A stretch of 64,000 nucleotides of DNA, from positions 33,573,979 to 33,637,978 of the forward strand of contig NC_088302.1 of assembly GCF_032854445.1 (NCBI RefSeq), written 5' to 3'. The number at the start of each line of letters is the position of its first letter. The stretch's first letter is position 1. The notes beneath the pieces are model-generated. The model was not told the origin of the DNA and did not search any database. It saw only the letters and a list, made by a program, of their open reading frames with translations. Both the position numbers and the translations under genes were made by a program. The stretch is from Liolophura sinensis. Lineage: Eukaryota; Mollusca; Polyplacophora; Chitonida; Chitonidae. Below, in pieces: positions 54,175-64,000 of the stretch.

Positions 54175-55526
54175 AATATGAACCATCATACATATATTGT
54201 TGGCGTGAAACATTAGCCATGCTAGTGGTAAATGTCATGCAGTTGGCCTGGGCATTTTCTCCACAGGAGTTTAATATGATTGAGATGACATCACACCATG
54301 ACCTATCTATACCTGTTTTGTGAGATGATGATTTTGATGATTCTGTTGCAGTGAAGATGACAATAGTAATGGCCCAGTGTTCTGCAACTTTCTTAATCGT
54401 TGTCTTTTGGATAATGGTGAAGGAATGATAATAGTGATGATGATAATGGCATTGGTAGTGAAGTGTCTAGACACTTTCAATGTTGTTGACATTCGGAAGG
54501 GTACTGATATTACATTTATTTAAATTCGGATAATGCTGATTTGTTGATGGGGATGATGCTGATGATGAAATGTTCGGGCGCATTCCACATGGCTGACATT
54601 CAGAGAAGTAATTATGTGATGATAGTTATACTTAGGACAATGTTGATCAGCTATACTTTTAGTACTGTTGACATTTGGAAGTGGTGATAACTATTTTGAC
54701 AGGGATGATACTAAAGTAATGATGGTGTCGATGTTGATGTTTAGGTAAGTTTACTGTCAGTATCGCTGAAATAGCATTGTTTTGATGACTGTTTGAATAT
54801 TTCATTTTGATGCCGACGTGTTGATCGTGGTAATGTTAATTACGAAGCCAAGTGGTCGAGCATTTCCCCTTCTTTCTAGCTTTCCATCAGGCACTCGTGA
54901 AGGCGGGGGCGTATATTAATATCAATCAGGGTAGTCAGAGCGATGCTGTCGTGCTACCAGACTTCATTAGGAATCAGATTTGCTTTGCCCCGTCCACGGA
55001 TCTCATGTTACATAGCAGCTATTTTTAAAGACATATGATGTGACTGGCTATGCACTTGGTTTATCAGGACATGACAAATGTTAACTCTTCTCCCCAATAT
55101 GTTGTGGTATATGCAGTCCTTTCTGATTGGTATCGCGGAACACATGATCTCAGATCCACAGAAGAGTGAGATCCGTATCATCATTGTGTATCTGATGCAT
55201 GCAATACTTGAGCTGTGGATTTTGCTTTGCTTATTGGTTCCTTTGCATGGTTTTCATGTGATTGTTAGTTAAATGTGATTGTTAGTTAAATGTGATGACA
55301 ACACAGCATTTGGAGCTTTTCTAGACCGATGACGTCAAATAAATTTCAATTAGTGCCTCTGTATTTTTTTACCTAATTTTCCTTAAGCTGTGGTGCTAAG
55401 GGACGTGTAAGTTGCTACGCAGTATGCATTTACATGAACAGTTAGAACAAAACCCTAATGGGGCTAAACTGAAAAGACTGGATTTCAGTGCTTACGCGAG
55501 AGCATTTGTAAACTGGGGGGGGGGGG

Positions 55527-55793
55527 GCTCCGTGGTTCAGTTGGTTACCGCGCTAGCGCAGCGTAATGACACAGGAGCCTCTCTCCAGTGCGGTCGCTGT
55601 GAGTTCAAGTCCAGCTCATGCTGGCTGCCTCTCCGGCCGTAAGTGGGAAGGTCTGACAGCAACATGCGGATGGTCGTGGGTTTCCCCCGGGCTCTGCCCG
55701 GTTTCCTTTCGCCATAATGCTGGCCGCCGTCGTATAAGTGAAATATTCTTGAGTATACCGTAAAAAATCAAATAAATAAATAAATAAATAAAT
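55527..55793 (+). repeat. SINE-A, near full length, after a G run
   Basis: CTCCGTGGTTCAGTTGG to GAGTATACCGTAAAAAATCA and (AAAT)n. The ACACCA part of the tail is lost. It is preceded by 14 Gs (55515-55528), which probably grew from the GGGG start of the SINE. Confidence 0.88.
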
Positions 55794-57887
55794 TTCTCAA
55801 CTGTCATCGCTCGTCTTGGCTTACTCACTATTATGCTGTAGTCTTTTTTATTGCATGGTGAGATGTTTAGCGTGGCCATCCAGACTACCTTTGTGTACTC
55901 TCCAGTGTGACATTTTCCTTGCCTAAGACCCCAGATTAAGATTTACACAAAAGTTACTCTGCATCTTTAATCAAGTTTTTTAGCTTACATTACCATTATC
56001 TTCTGCCAGAAAGTCTGTAATAAAGTGAAACGTTTGGTGTAATAAAACACTACACGAAACAATTGTCCAGATACTTAGCGGCTCGCAAAGGATGTCGTTA
56101 ATTCTTAAAGCCTTTTCGGTGCCGAGCTAAATCTGCTGTTGTGGTCCTTTTCCGTATTCAGTACAAGTACCGTTGTAAATTAGCATCAACCGAACTGCCC
56201 CATCGTATTATCGCTTTTCACGACCAATTCCGCATCAGACAACGACTCTAGGGAAACATTATTTGCTAGGCGAACGTTTACCAGGTCAAACATTTCACAT
56301 CGACCAACGGCTGAAGTAAAATTTTGAACTTAGAATACTGCTGGGAAAAACCGCAGCAGTTTACGCACTTCAGATGCAGTCGTTAATCAGACTCGGAAGA
56401 GTCGTACCTTTGCGAGGGCTGTTCAATATTTTACAAGTAAACCCGATCATTTAGTGCTTCTAAACACTTAGAAGTTGCTCCAATGGGCTATTTCCAGTCA
56501 AACTGAAAAAAATATGGGGACTTAAGCCGATGTCTTGTTCGATGTTCAGTGTCAAACATGTTATAAATATCTTTTTCCTCAAGCAGTGATCAATTGGCAC
56601 GTAAAGTATTTTTAATTCAACTTTCTTATAAAGCTGGAAGGAGGAGGTGGCTGAAAAAGTTCGATTCAGCAGCTGGACAAAAAGCTTATCAATACCAAAG
56701 TGTACTCTGAATTAGTGATACGTTCACCAGGCTCCATAATCTCACAGAAAGTGGCCAAGTCTTGTTTGGTATTTACATCGCTGTCATCAAAACTAATTTA
56801 CGCACTGACCTGAAAAGAAACCATCCTTTCTGCTGACCTTCCTGTTAGCTCTTCTGTGCCTCCAACTTCAGACAATGTCCACACTCAGCTTGTGTCTACT
56901 ATACCAATCTATAGGGATAGTCAACACCCAAAAGGTTCTTGGTTCCAGACTGTCTGACCAGATGACCATCGCCAGGTTACGGCATTCCGCTGTACTGGAC
57001 TGAACAAAGGATCTCATTGACCGCCTGTAAATGAATAAGTCTTGCCAGGCGGACTAAATTATGGGAAGCCTTGTGCAGGCACAGGTTCTGTGCCATTCAA
57101 GACGCTGGCATTTGACTCGTGCCTGGTGTTTGGTACTGACCAATAGAAAGGCCATGTATTATGGAACGTGTATTAAGGCCATATTTGGGCAGTACAACAA
57201 TATTGTATCTCGAAGAGTGGTTCTTGGTTTTCATTGGTCAATACACGGTCACATGATATTCAAAGATAACGCAGGATGTACAACGATAACGCGCTCAAGC
57301 AAAGCAACGTCAGGCGCACAAGACGTCTAACGTTTGCGTGGCAAGATCCATCGATCTCGCGCTCAGTAATATCCAACGATCACGTGCGTTTATTCCACTA
57401 CAGTTACCTCCCTTCGTGTGCTCACCGACGGCTACTTGTTTGTAAAGTGAACAACCGGATGGTTGCTAGCTCCGAACGTCCAAACTCAGTGACTTAATGT
57501 GTCAACGGAGCAATTATGCCGTTTCTGTATAATAAAACACATAGTGCATGCTTGGGGATGGGAAAACAGCAATGCCCAGATCTCGACAAGTGATATATTC
57601 TCTTGAACTTACAGTTCCTGATAGGGATATGCACTGTCTGTATAATGTATATATCTTGATAAAGGCAAATTACCAGCTGTTGACAATTCGACATATGATC
57701 CGTAAAATGCAGTAAAAAGGCATCCTGTGTGGTGACCCCGCAGGTTCTAGAAGTGTGAATATATTTTTTTTATAAGGAATAAAACATAGGTTAATCTGAT
57801 ATAGCAGTGTTGTAAATTATATAACATGGCTACTTCATGGGATGTAGGTTATTTGTAGCTCCACGAACCTCTGCACCTTCGCTAACA

Positions 57888-58265
57888 CTACGAGGTACAG
57901 CTACACAACGTTCTGTTTGATTTTAAGTGGAGTAGTGCTAGAGTTCTGCAAACTCGCACCTCAGGCACTTTTCTCATGCCTCCTGCGTAAGTACAGACCA
58001 AGGCAAATATGCGCGCTACAATTTCGGCGGCCTCACCTTCATTCCTTAGGAGATTGACGGCCTCGAAGATCACCACCCCGTGATAAAACAAGGCCTGCAC
58101 GTCATGATGGCCGTTCTGAGTGTAAACAATGTCGCCTCCTGTGTGTGGAGAGTTCCCACCGAAGTCGCCTTCAGCTAGTTCATTTTGAAGCCTCCAACTG
58201 CTGCAATATTTCACTGACACCTGTGTGGTCACTAATTCAGGTCTGCAAAATTTTAAAGGGGCCAA
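57888..58265 (-). CDS. Unrecognised 125-codon ORF, part of an inverted duplication
   Basis: An open frame with mixed hydrophobic and charged content, including GHHDVQALFYHGVVIFEAVN and LLRNEGEAAEIVARIFALVC. I recognise no family. A stretch of it (57991-58072) recurs inverted at 58357-58440, where the frame is broken by a TGA. It could be an exon of a repeated gene, or a fragment of a mobile element. No splice or poly(A) evidence. Confidence 0.25.
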   Translation of the reverse strand: MAPLKFCRPELVTTQVSVKYCSSWRLQNELAEGDFGGNSPHTGGDIVYTQNGHHDVQALFYHGVVIFEAVNLLRNEGEAAEIVARIFALVCTYAGGMRKVPEVRVCRTLALLHLKSNRTLCSCTS

Positions 58266-58440
58266 ATGCTACGAAAGTCACTAGTCATTGCTAACACATT
58301 GCCTACGGCAGGTCGCCGTCGCCATTACAGGTTGGTTTTGTTTTAACACGCGACAATGATCTTTGAGGCCGGCAATCTCCTAAGGAATGAAGATGAGGCC
58401 GTCGAAATTGTAGCGTGAATACTTGAGTTGGTCTGTACTT
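57991..58440. repeat. Inverted duplication, about 82-bp arms, 285-bp spacer
   Basis: The minus strand of 57991-58072 and the plus strand of 58357-58440 share TCTCCTAAGGAATGAAG.TG, AGGCCG.CGAAATTGTAGCG and TTGGTCTGTACTT, roughly 80-85% alike by eye. Confidence 0.85.
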
Positions 58441-60521
58441 GTGCTAATGAGCGGATGTTCGTGTGTCACACCTAAGGAACGTCAGTTACGTACCAAAGGA
58501 TGGTATTTTATCGGTATTTGTTTTCTTTAGGTTGCCACCACCGACAAAATGAAGACATCGTATAAATGAAGTAAGGTTTTGAGTTAAACAACAATGAAAT
58601 AAATAATTGAATGAATAAATAAATAAATAAATTTCTTTTCAAATTTTTTTTTTAAAATGTTGGATATCTTAAAATGGGAAACACACTAGTCTTGATTCTC
58701 CACCTACTTGGTGCACATGTTTCACAGTCACCTCGTGTCCTTCTCGTGTGTTAGCTGGATGCATGTGATCAACGTCCCGTTATTAATTTTGGCTATATGC
58801 TGCTGATGGATTAACTGCTGGATTAAGCTTGAATACTTGTGAATTTCAACATTAATTTCGATCAGTGGCAATTTTGGGGAATTTCTCAGCTCAATGTCGT
58901 GCTCTATGTAAAGAGCTACCTCACAGGTACATACGAATGAACTACTACTGAGCAGTTGCCATGGCAACTGTTACTTTCACCAGCTTTATCAAAATTGTTT
59001 ATTTCTGCATCATACTATAGAAAAGGAGTTTCTTAGATAAGTTAGTTGATTTAACGGAGCTATTTATAGGAAAAGAAGTGTCATTTTCCTTCGACGACGT
59101 CGTAGCTCAGTTGCAGACATTTTGGCATGCGTAAGAAGCGCTTTTATCTTGTAATATCTTCGAAACCAGCTGCGTAAATATTTTAATGAAGAAGGTACCC
59201 ATTTTGTCTTTTCAGTGAAATTTGATTTCTCAGTAGGGGTGAGGTTTTTTAAAAGCATATTGTGTTTTTCAGTTGCAATAAAAACATGTACTTTTTTTAG
59301 CGAATCTTTGAAGTAACGTCAAGTGATGTGTTATTGCGTGTCATTACGCTATGGTTTATGCCTACTCTAGATTACACCCACTCAAGATGTGCACTGAAAT
59401 ATATTTCCGCAAAGATCAAAAGCAGCTAAGAAGCTCTTATCGATATTTTTGTCTCATAACTCTAATAACCACAATGACCGTAAATATTTAGAATTAATAT
59501 CACGTCCTGTATTGTTACTTCCGATATACCCGCCGTTTTAGGTAGCACTAAATAAACTGTGTCAAATTATTCCCATGTCCTGTGGATATCAGAAAGACGG
59601 AAATGTCAATATGTAAAGCAAGAACTTTGTTGACGTCATGTACATTCAATCAGTGCGATCAATGGGGAATAATACTCTCGTCCTCACAAGGTGCATTAAG
59701 AAGGCACAGCTTTGTTACCAGGCGGATAACAGAGAGATTAGCGTTGTATCTTGGCGCTCTGTAGTAGAGTGAATCAAAACAAACACAAGTAAATGATCAA
59801 TGCCTTAAAAACCAGCTCCTTTGTTAAAACCGTCCATTTACGCTGAGTTACAAAATCCCGTTGTTAAAACCCATGACTTATTGCGTTCAGCAGAGTTCTG
59901 GCCAATCTCATATTCCAGGATTTTCCTAAAATTGCTTCTGGGAATCCCATCCCTTCTGCCGGGTCAATGAATAACATGGACGTTCGACCAACTGCTGTTA
60001 TGTATATATTCCCTTTGCGTGTCACCGCCTTCTATAGAACTGGCTACTTAGAAAAACAAGCACCTCTGAAAGAATTGATAAAATAAATCTGGTCAGAAAT
60101 GTTAAATGTTTGCTGGGTATTGATGCAGGTTACATGAAAAATGCCATTCGGTTACTACAGAGTGGTTGTGATATGGCGGAGTCAAGCAAATCAGTTTGTG
60201 CCGATGAAAGCATCCGCTGTGCTAGTTATAAAATTGACTACACTGAAAATTGGAGGCATTAGCACGTTTCACAAGTGAATAGTACAAATATTCGAAATCA
60301 GTTGCGCTGATTTATTTGACATTTAAATAATCCACACCATTCAGTATACGACATCTCAAAAAAGAGCACTTCCGTCAGTTATTAGCAATATTAGCGTTAG
60401 CGAACCCAAGCATGCGTGATTTTAGTCCATCAAACAAAACTTTATGTTATTCTTGACCTTCGGTCACGTGACCTGAGCCTACACATCTGTCTGCATTGTG
60501 GCGTAAACTGACCCATGTCAG

Positions 60522-60810
60522 AAAAGCAATAAACCGAGCAGGATTGCATGACGTCATAGCCTTGAAGCAGTGGGTGGTGTTACTGTATTTGAAACACGTC
60601 CGTGATAGCGTTGCCAGACTGTCCGCTGGACCCTCAGGAAGCACGAAACAAGATGATGTTCCCCTAAGACCAACTGATCGACTGCACAAGATGTTGCGTT
60701 ACACGTATGCAATGCAGATTGAGGCGTCTTTTCTCCTGCTAATCATGTTGATCGCCTTTATTCTATTAATCATCAAATCGGGGATGAAAGTTCACTGTAA
60801 TCGGGACTGA
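60522..60810 (+). CDS. Candidate terminal exon or small membrane protein
   Basis: An open frame (from 60472) ends at TGA 60808-60810 with AATAAA at 60926. Near the C-terminus IEASFLLLIMLIAFILLIIK is a convincing single membrane helix followed by the basic tail SGMKVHCNRD. If it starts inside this stretch, the first good ATG is 60691 (39 aa). Alternatively the AG at 60520-60521 is an acceptor, which would fit the phase-2 donor at 38416. No family recognised. Confidence 0.3.
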
Positions 60811-60925
60811 AAAAATAATTAGTACAGTCCCTTGGTGCAATTACCAGGAAATTTATATTGTATGAACGGAAACTAAACATTTTGTGCATAAATATTTATT
60901 TCATTGAGACGTTTAAATGAATCTG

Positions 60926-60931
60926 AATAAA
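60926..60931 (+). terminator. Possible poly(A) signal AATAAA
   Basis: Lies 115 nt after the stop of the candidate membrane-protein frame. Such hexamers occur by chance in AT-rich DNA. Confidence 0.3.
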
Positions 60932-61197
60932 GACAAAAAGTTTAGCCGGTCTTGTTTTTATTAAAAATATCTCGTGGATACGTACACAAATAAATGGAAC
61001 AAGAAAACAGCGTGTAAGACTTTAGGCATTTTTTGAGAATTAAACAATAGTTTTATTCACTAGGAAAATTAGTCAGTTGCATATATACACATGTTGGGAA
61101 TGTCAAAGGAAATTGACGGTTCAATAACCCGTTTTATAAATCAGTCATAACTCGCACCTTGCGTAACATCCATGACAACACATATATGGCGAATATA

Positions 61198-61428
61198 CAG
61201 GGTGTCCCAGAAATCGCGCACCATCCAGGTTGAGGTTGAATGCTTGAGCTACAGAGCGGTGTGTTGCCCCATCTCTTCCAAACATGAAAAAACCAATTCA
61301 ACCCTTTCTGGTACTGTTAGTTTATTAGCCATAATTAACTCTGAAAGAGAGAGAGAGAAAAAATTAAAATCAGTAATAAATTGGAAACACAGAAAAACAA
61401 TTAAAAATCAGGATGGTGGGACACCCTG
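61198..61428. mobile_element. 231-bp MITE with TA target duplication (Tc1/mariner-type)
   Basis: Perfect 12-bp terminal inverted repeats CAGGGTGTCCCA (61198-61209) and TGGGACACCCTG (61417-61428), flanked by TA on both sides (61196-61197, 61429-61430). The TA duplication and size suit a non-autonomous mariner-like element. The interior has an (AG)n run and no transposase. Confidence 0.85.
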
Positions 61429-63693
61429 TATAACTCTCCATGTTAAATGCGCTTGACGCTGCCCTGTGACAGCTTAGGAAAACTGACACTTTAAGTATCA
61501 GTTTACTTTGTCTGGATTTATGGTTTACAGCTTACGTTTGTGAGAGGTTCTTGATAATCACGAGCTTTGGTTCAAGGCCCTTTTCAAGGTCAAAAATTGG
61601 CGAAAAGAAAGCAGACATCTTGACTGCAGTAACTCTTGTCTCGGACAAAAGACCATGGAAGTACATCTCATTGTCATGCTGCTGTTAAAACACACCTGAC
61701 TTTCTGGTGCATATGGCCTGTGTTGTTCTAGGAATGGATTCACACGTTTGTTTTGTCTGAAGGTTGTAGGACCATTATATTTCTGGAGTTGGGGATGTTG
61801 CGAATGCGTGAGACGGTTCTCTGATCAAACTAACCTGTCAAACGTCCTGACCACACAGATCAATATGATCCATTCACCAAACACGAATCACCAGTCGTTA
61901 CAAGCTTCACAATGTTCTGCATTGATTCGATTTGCTTTATCGCTAGTTTATGTCATCCTCATTACGTCTGATAGCCGGAAGATGCCGATTGAAGCTTGCC
62001 CACGCTTCTAATGGCCTATAAGCCACCAAAACGATGCAACAGCGGAAATAGACTTTCACGACTCACAATCGAATGATAATGGAATTAAAGTCAGTTCCGC
62101 TCAGAATCTTCCATCTGAAAGCTGAATATGGCATGCGAAATATAGTGGTTTATCTGGTGACATTCGAGTCAAAGGCTCCGGATTTATCTAATGACGTATA
62201 CCAACTTTTTTTATTACACCCGAAGGGCTTCCTGTGGACGAGTTATTCATTATCCTGGAAGACAACTAGATATTGACCAATGGAGACGCGTGTTTGCTGT
62301 CAGTTCACTTTGGTGTGGCTGTGGCTTTAAGTAGGGCGGTCAAGCTTTCTTGTCCGTTAAGGTGTTTTTTTGCGGGCTGTACGCGCTTTATGCCAATCAA
62401 ACAAATCTGACTGAAGTACTTTTGAGTGGGATTAAGATAACGATCAAACAAACAAGTAAAGCGTAGTCATAAATAACAGAACTATTTATATATTTGACAT
62501 CCACCTATTCTTACCTTTTATATATGCACCTTTTTAAAAAATCCTTAATGTTTCTTGATTCGTTTGTTTATGGAATGAGCCTACTGTTTCAGGTATTTAC
62601 ACTAAAAGTATGCTTTAAAATGGTTTGCATTATGTGGCTGGATAATTTCACTGTATTTCCAGACATGCAGAGTGGAGTGTAAATATGAAAATGGACATTG
62701 TCGAAACCATCGATTATGTATACAGAAACTTATTTGAATACGTGCTGAACATATTGCTGCTTGGGTGTCGGTCACTGACGTACTGTTCATTTTTTTTGCC
62801 CATCACTCGTCAGTCAGGAAAATTTTCTTAGGTAGAAAACTCGGAAGAAATCAGAGCGCTTCGCAATGTGTACCTTAAAAAAAACCTTAAGACCGCAGCC
62901 ACGCTGGGCAGAGTTTGATTCGAACATGCTACCTCGTTGGTGATAGGTAATTCTTTGTACTGAGGCAGTCCACACGGCTCGGTCATTATGATTGTGGTTT
63001 GAATGCATAACCACGTCAGTTATGTCATCTTGGCTGTAAAGTGTGGACCGAGACTTGTTTGTCTTTGGCGGGTTGAAGAGATTTCCATGTGAATCTTAGG
63101 GTCCGTGTGATGCTAATCGGTTCTTACTCACCGGCCCTCATAAATGTTCATGGTGAACGGATTGAATAATTCAGGGGTTTTCCGTCTACCGAGCTAGCCC
63201 GCCGATGGTGATCGTGGTGAGACACCAAGGGGCAGCGGGGTGTAACTACTAAATCCTACAACTTGCCATTTGGTGCGGTTGTCAGAATAATCCCCAAGAG
63301 GATTTGTAGGCTGGTTTTAACGGCATCCAGAATACATCAGTGTTCACATATGGAAAAGACTTTCCGCTCCAAAAATCAAACTTTACCTGCAGGACAGGGA
63401 TTAATCTATTTCTGAGAGTGGATCTAGATCTGGTCGTTTGTGAAGCCCGACTGATCTTTGTTAGTTGGTCAAGTCATTTACAGATTAACAGCTTAACAAC
63501 CATGCCTGTTTACTGTCCAAAAATGACGAAGATAAGCAGCGGCCCTCGCTGAAACAGTCGACTGAGCCTTTTTCTCTCGCTACAACCGATCAGCAACTGA
63601 CCACTGAGGTCATAGGTTTGAATCCATTTTCCGGTACAAGCTTTGACTGCAGATTTTTCTGTAAGGGCCACCGATAAAATCTGGGCGCTCTGG

Positions 63694-63893
63694 TTATTTA
63701 TTTATTTGTTCGATTGGTGTTTTACGCCGTACTCAAGAATATTTCACTTATACGACGGCGGCCAGCATTATGGTGGGAGAAAACCGGGCAGAGTCCGAGG
63801 GAAACCCACGACCATCCGCAAGTTGAGGGAAGACCTTCCCACGTACGGCATGAGAGGAAGCCAGCATGACCTGGCCTTGAACTCACGGCGACC
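63694..63893 (-). repeat. SINE-A, partial, reverse orientation
   Basis: TATTTATTTGTTCGATTGGT, ACTCAAGAATATTTCACTTA and GCGGCCAGCATTATGGTGGG match SINE-A on the minus strand. The tRNA-like head is lost. Confidence 0.85.
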
Positions 63894-64000
63894 TTAGCGC
63901 TCTGTTTACCCCAGCCACCAACCTGACGGCCGTCCTATTATGAAAAAAGTCACTTATTGTCGTGCAGCGTGAAACACCAATAAAATATACATGTGTCTAT

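Larger units (their letters stand above)
54175..64000. other. Right end of window, no recognised gene
   Basis: Apart from the separate entries for SINEs, the MITE, the inverted duplication and the candidate terminal exon, nothing coding is recognised. The stretch just right of the satellite (54300-54850) is rich in GATGAT and GTTGA. Confidence 0.5.

Overview
This is a metazoan nuclear window. It has intron-rich genes with GT-AG splice sites, a local AATAAA poly(A) signal, many tRNA-derived SINEs ending in (AAAT)n, MITEs, a Helitron-like tandem and a large satellite. The SINE tails (ATATTCTTGAGTACGGCG...ACACCAATCAAATAAATAAA) and the frequent ACATGTA motifs suggest a lophotrochozoan, most likely a bivalve mollusc. 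That assignment is inference.

Layout. 1-4.8 kb: about 1.31-kb units repeated head to tail, ending in Helitron-like hairpin/CTAG termini. 5.8-15.7 kb (+): the C-terminal half of NCBP1 (nuclear cap-binding protein, 80 kDa) in ten exons. A complete, more upstream NCBP1 exon lies inverted in one intron, at 8033-8248 on the minus strand. Two introns hold large minisatellites. 15.7-19.7 kb: no gene seen. 19.7-20.5 kb (-): SDHAF4, two exons. 21.0-29.4 kb (+): ETFA, complete in ten exons and 333 aa. SDHAF4 and ETFA are head to head, with 447 bp between start codons. 29.4-38.3 kb: a repeat-rich gap with SINEs, a Penelope-like reverse transcriptase scrap, (AT)n and (AG)n. 38337-38416 (+): a probable first coding exon of an unrecognised gene. 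39.4-39.9 kb: a degenerate minisatellite split by a TTAA-flanked MITE. 48251-54174: a 95-bp satellite of about 62 units with a 19-unit (1805-bp) higher-order period. 54-64 kb: no recognised gene, but a 231-bp TA-flanked MITE, SINEs, an inverted duplication of an ORF fragment, and a possible terminal exon with one membrane segment at 60.5-60.8 kb.

Function. ETFA and SDHAF4 both serve mitochondrial flavoproteins: ETFA carries electrons from acyl-CoA dehydrogenases, and SDHAF4 acts on flavinylated SDHA. Their divergent arrangement would permit co-regulation. NCBP1 binds capped nuclear RNA with NCBP2. No prokaryotic operon, CRISPR array or intact autonomous mobile element was found. All calls come from reading the sequence and from remembered family sequences; no search was run.
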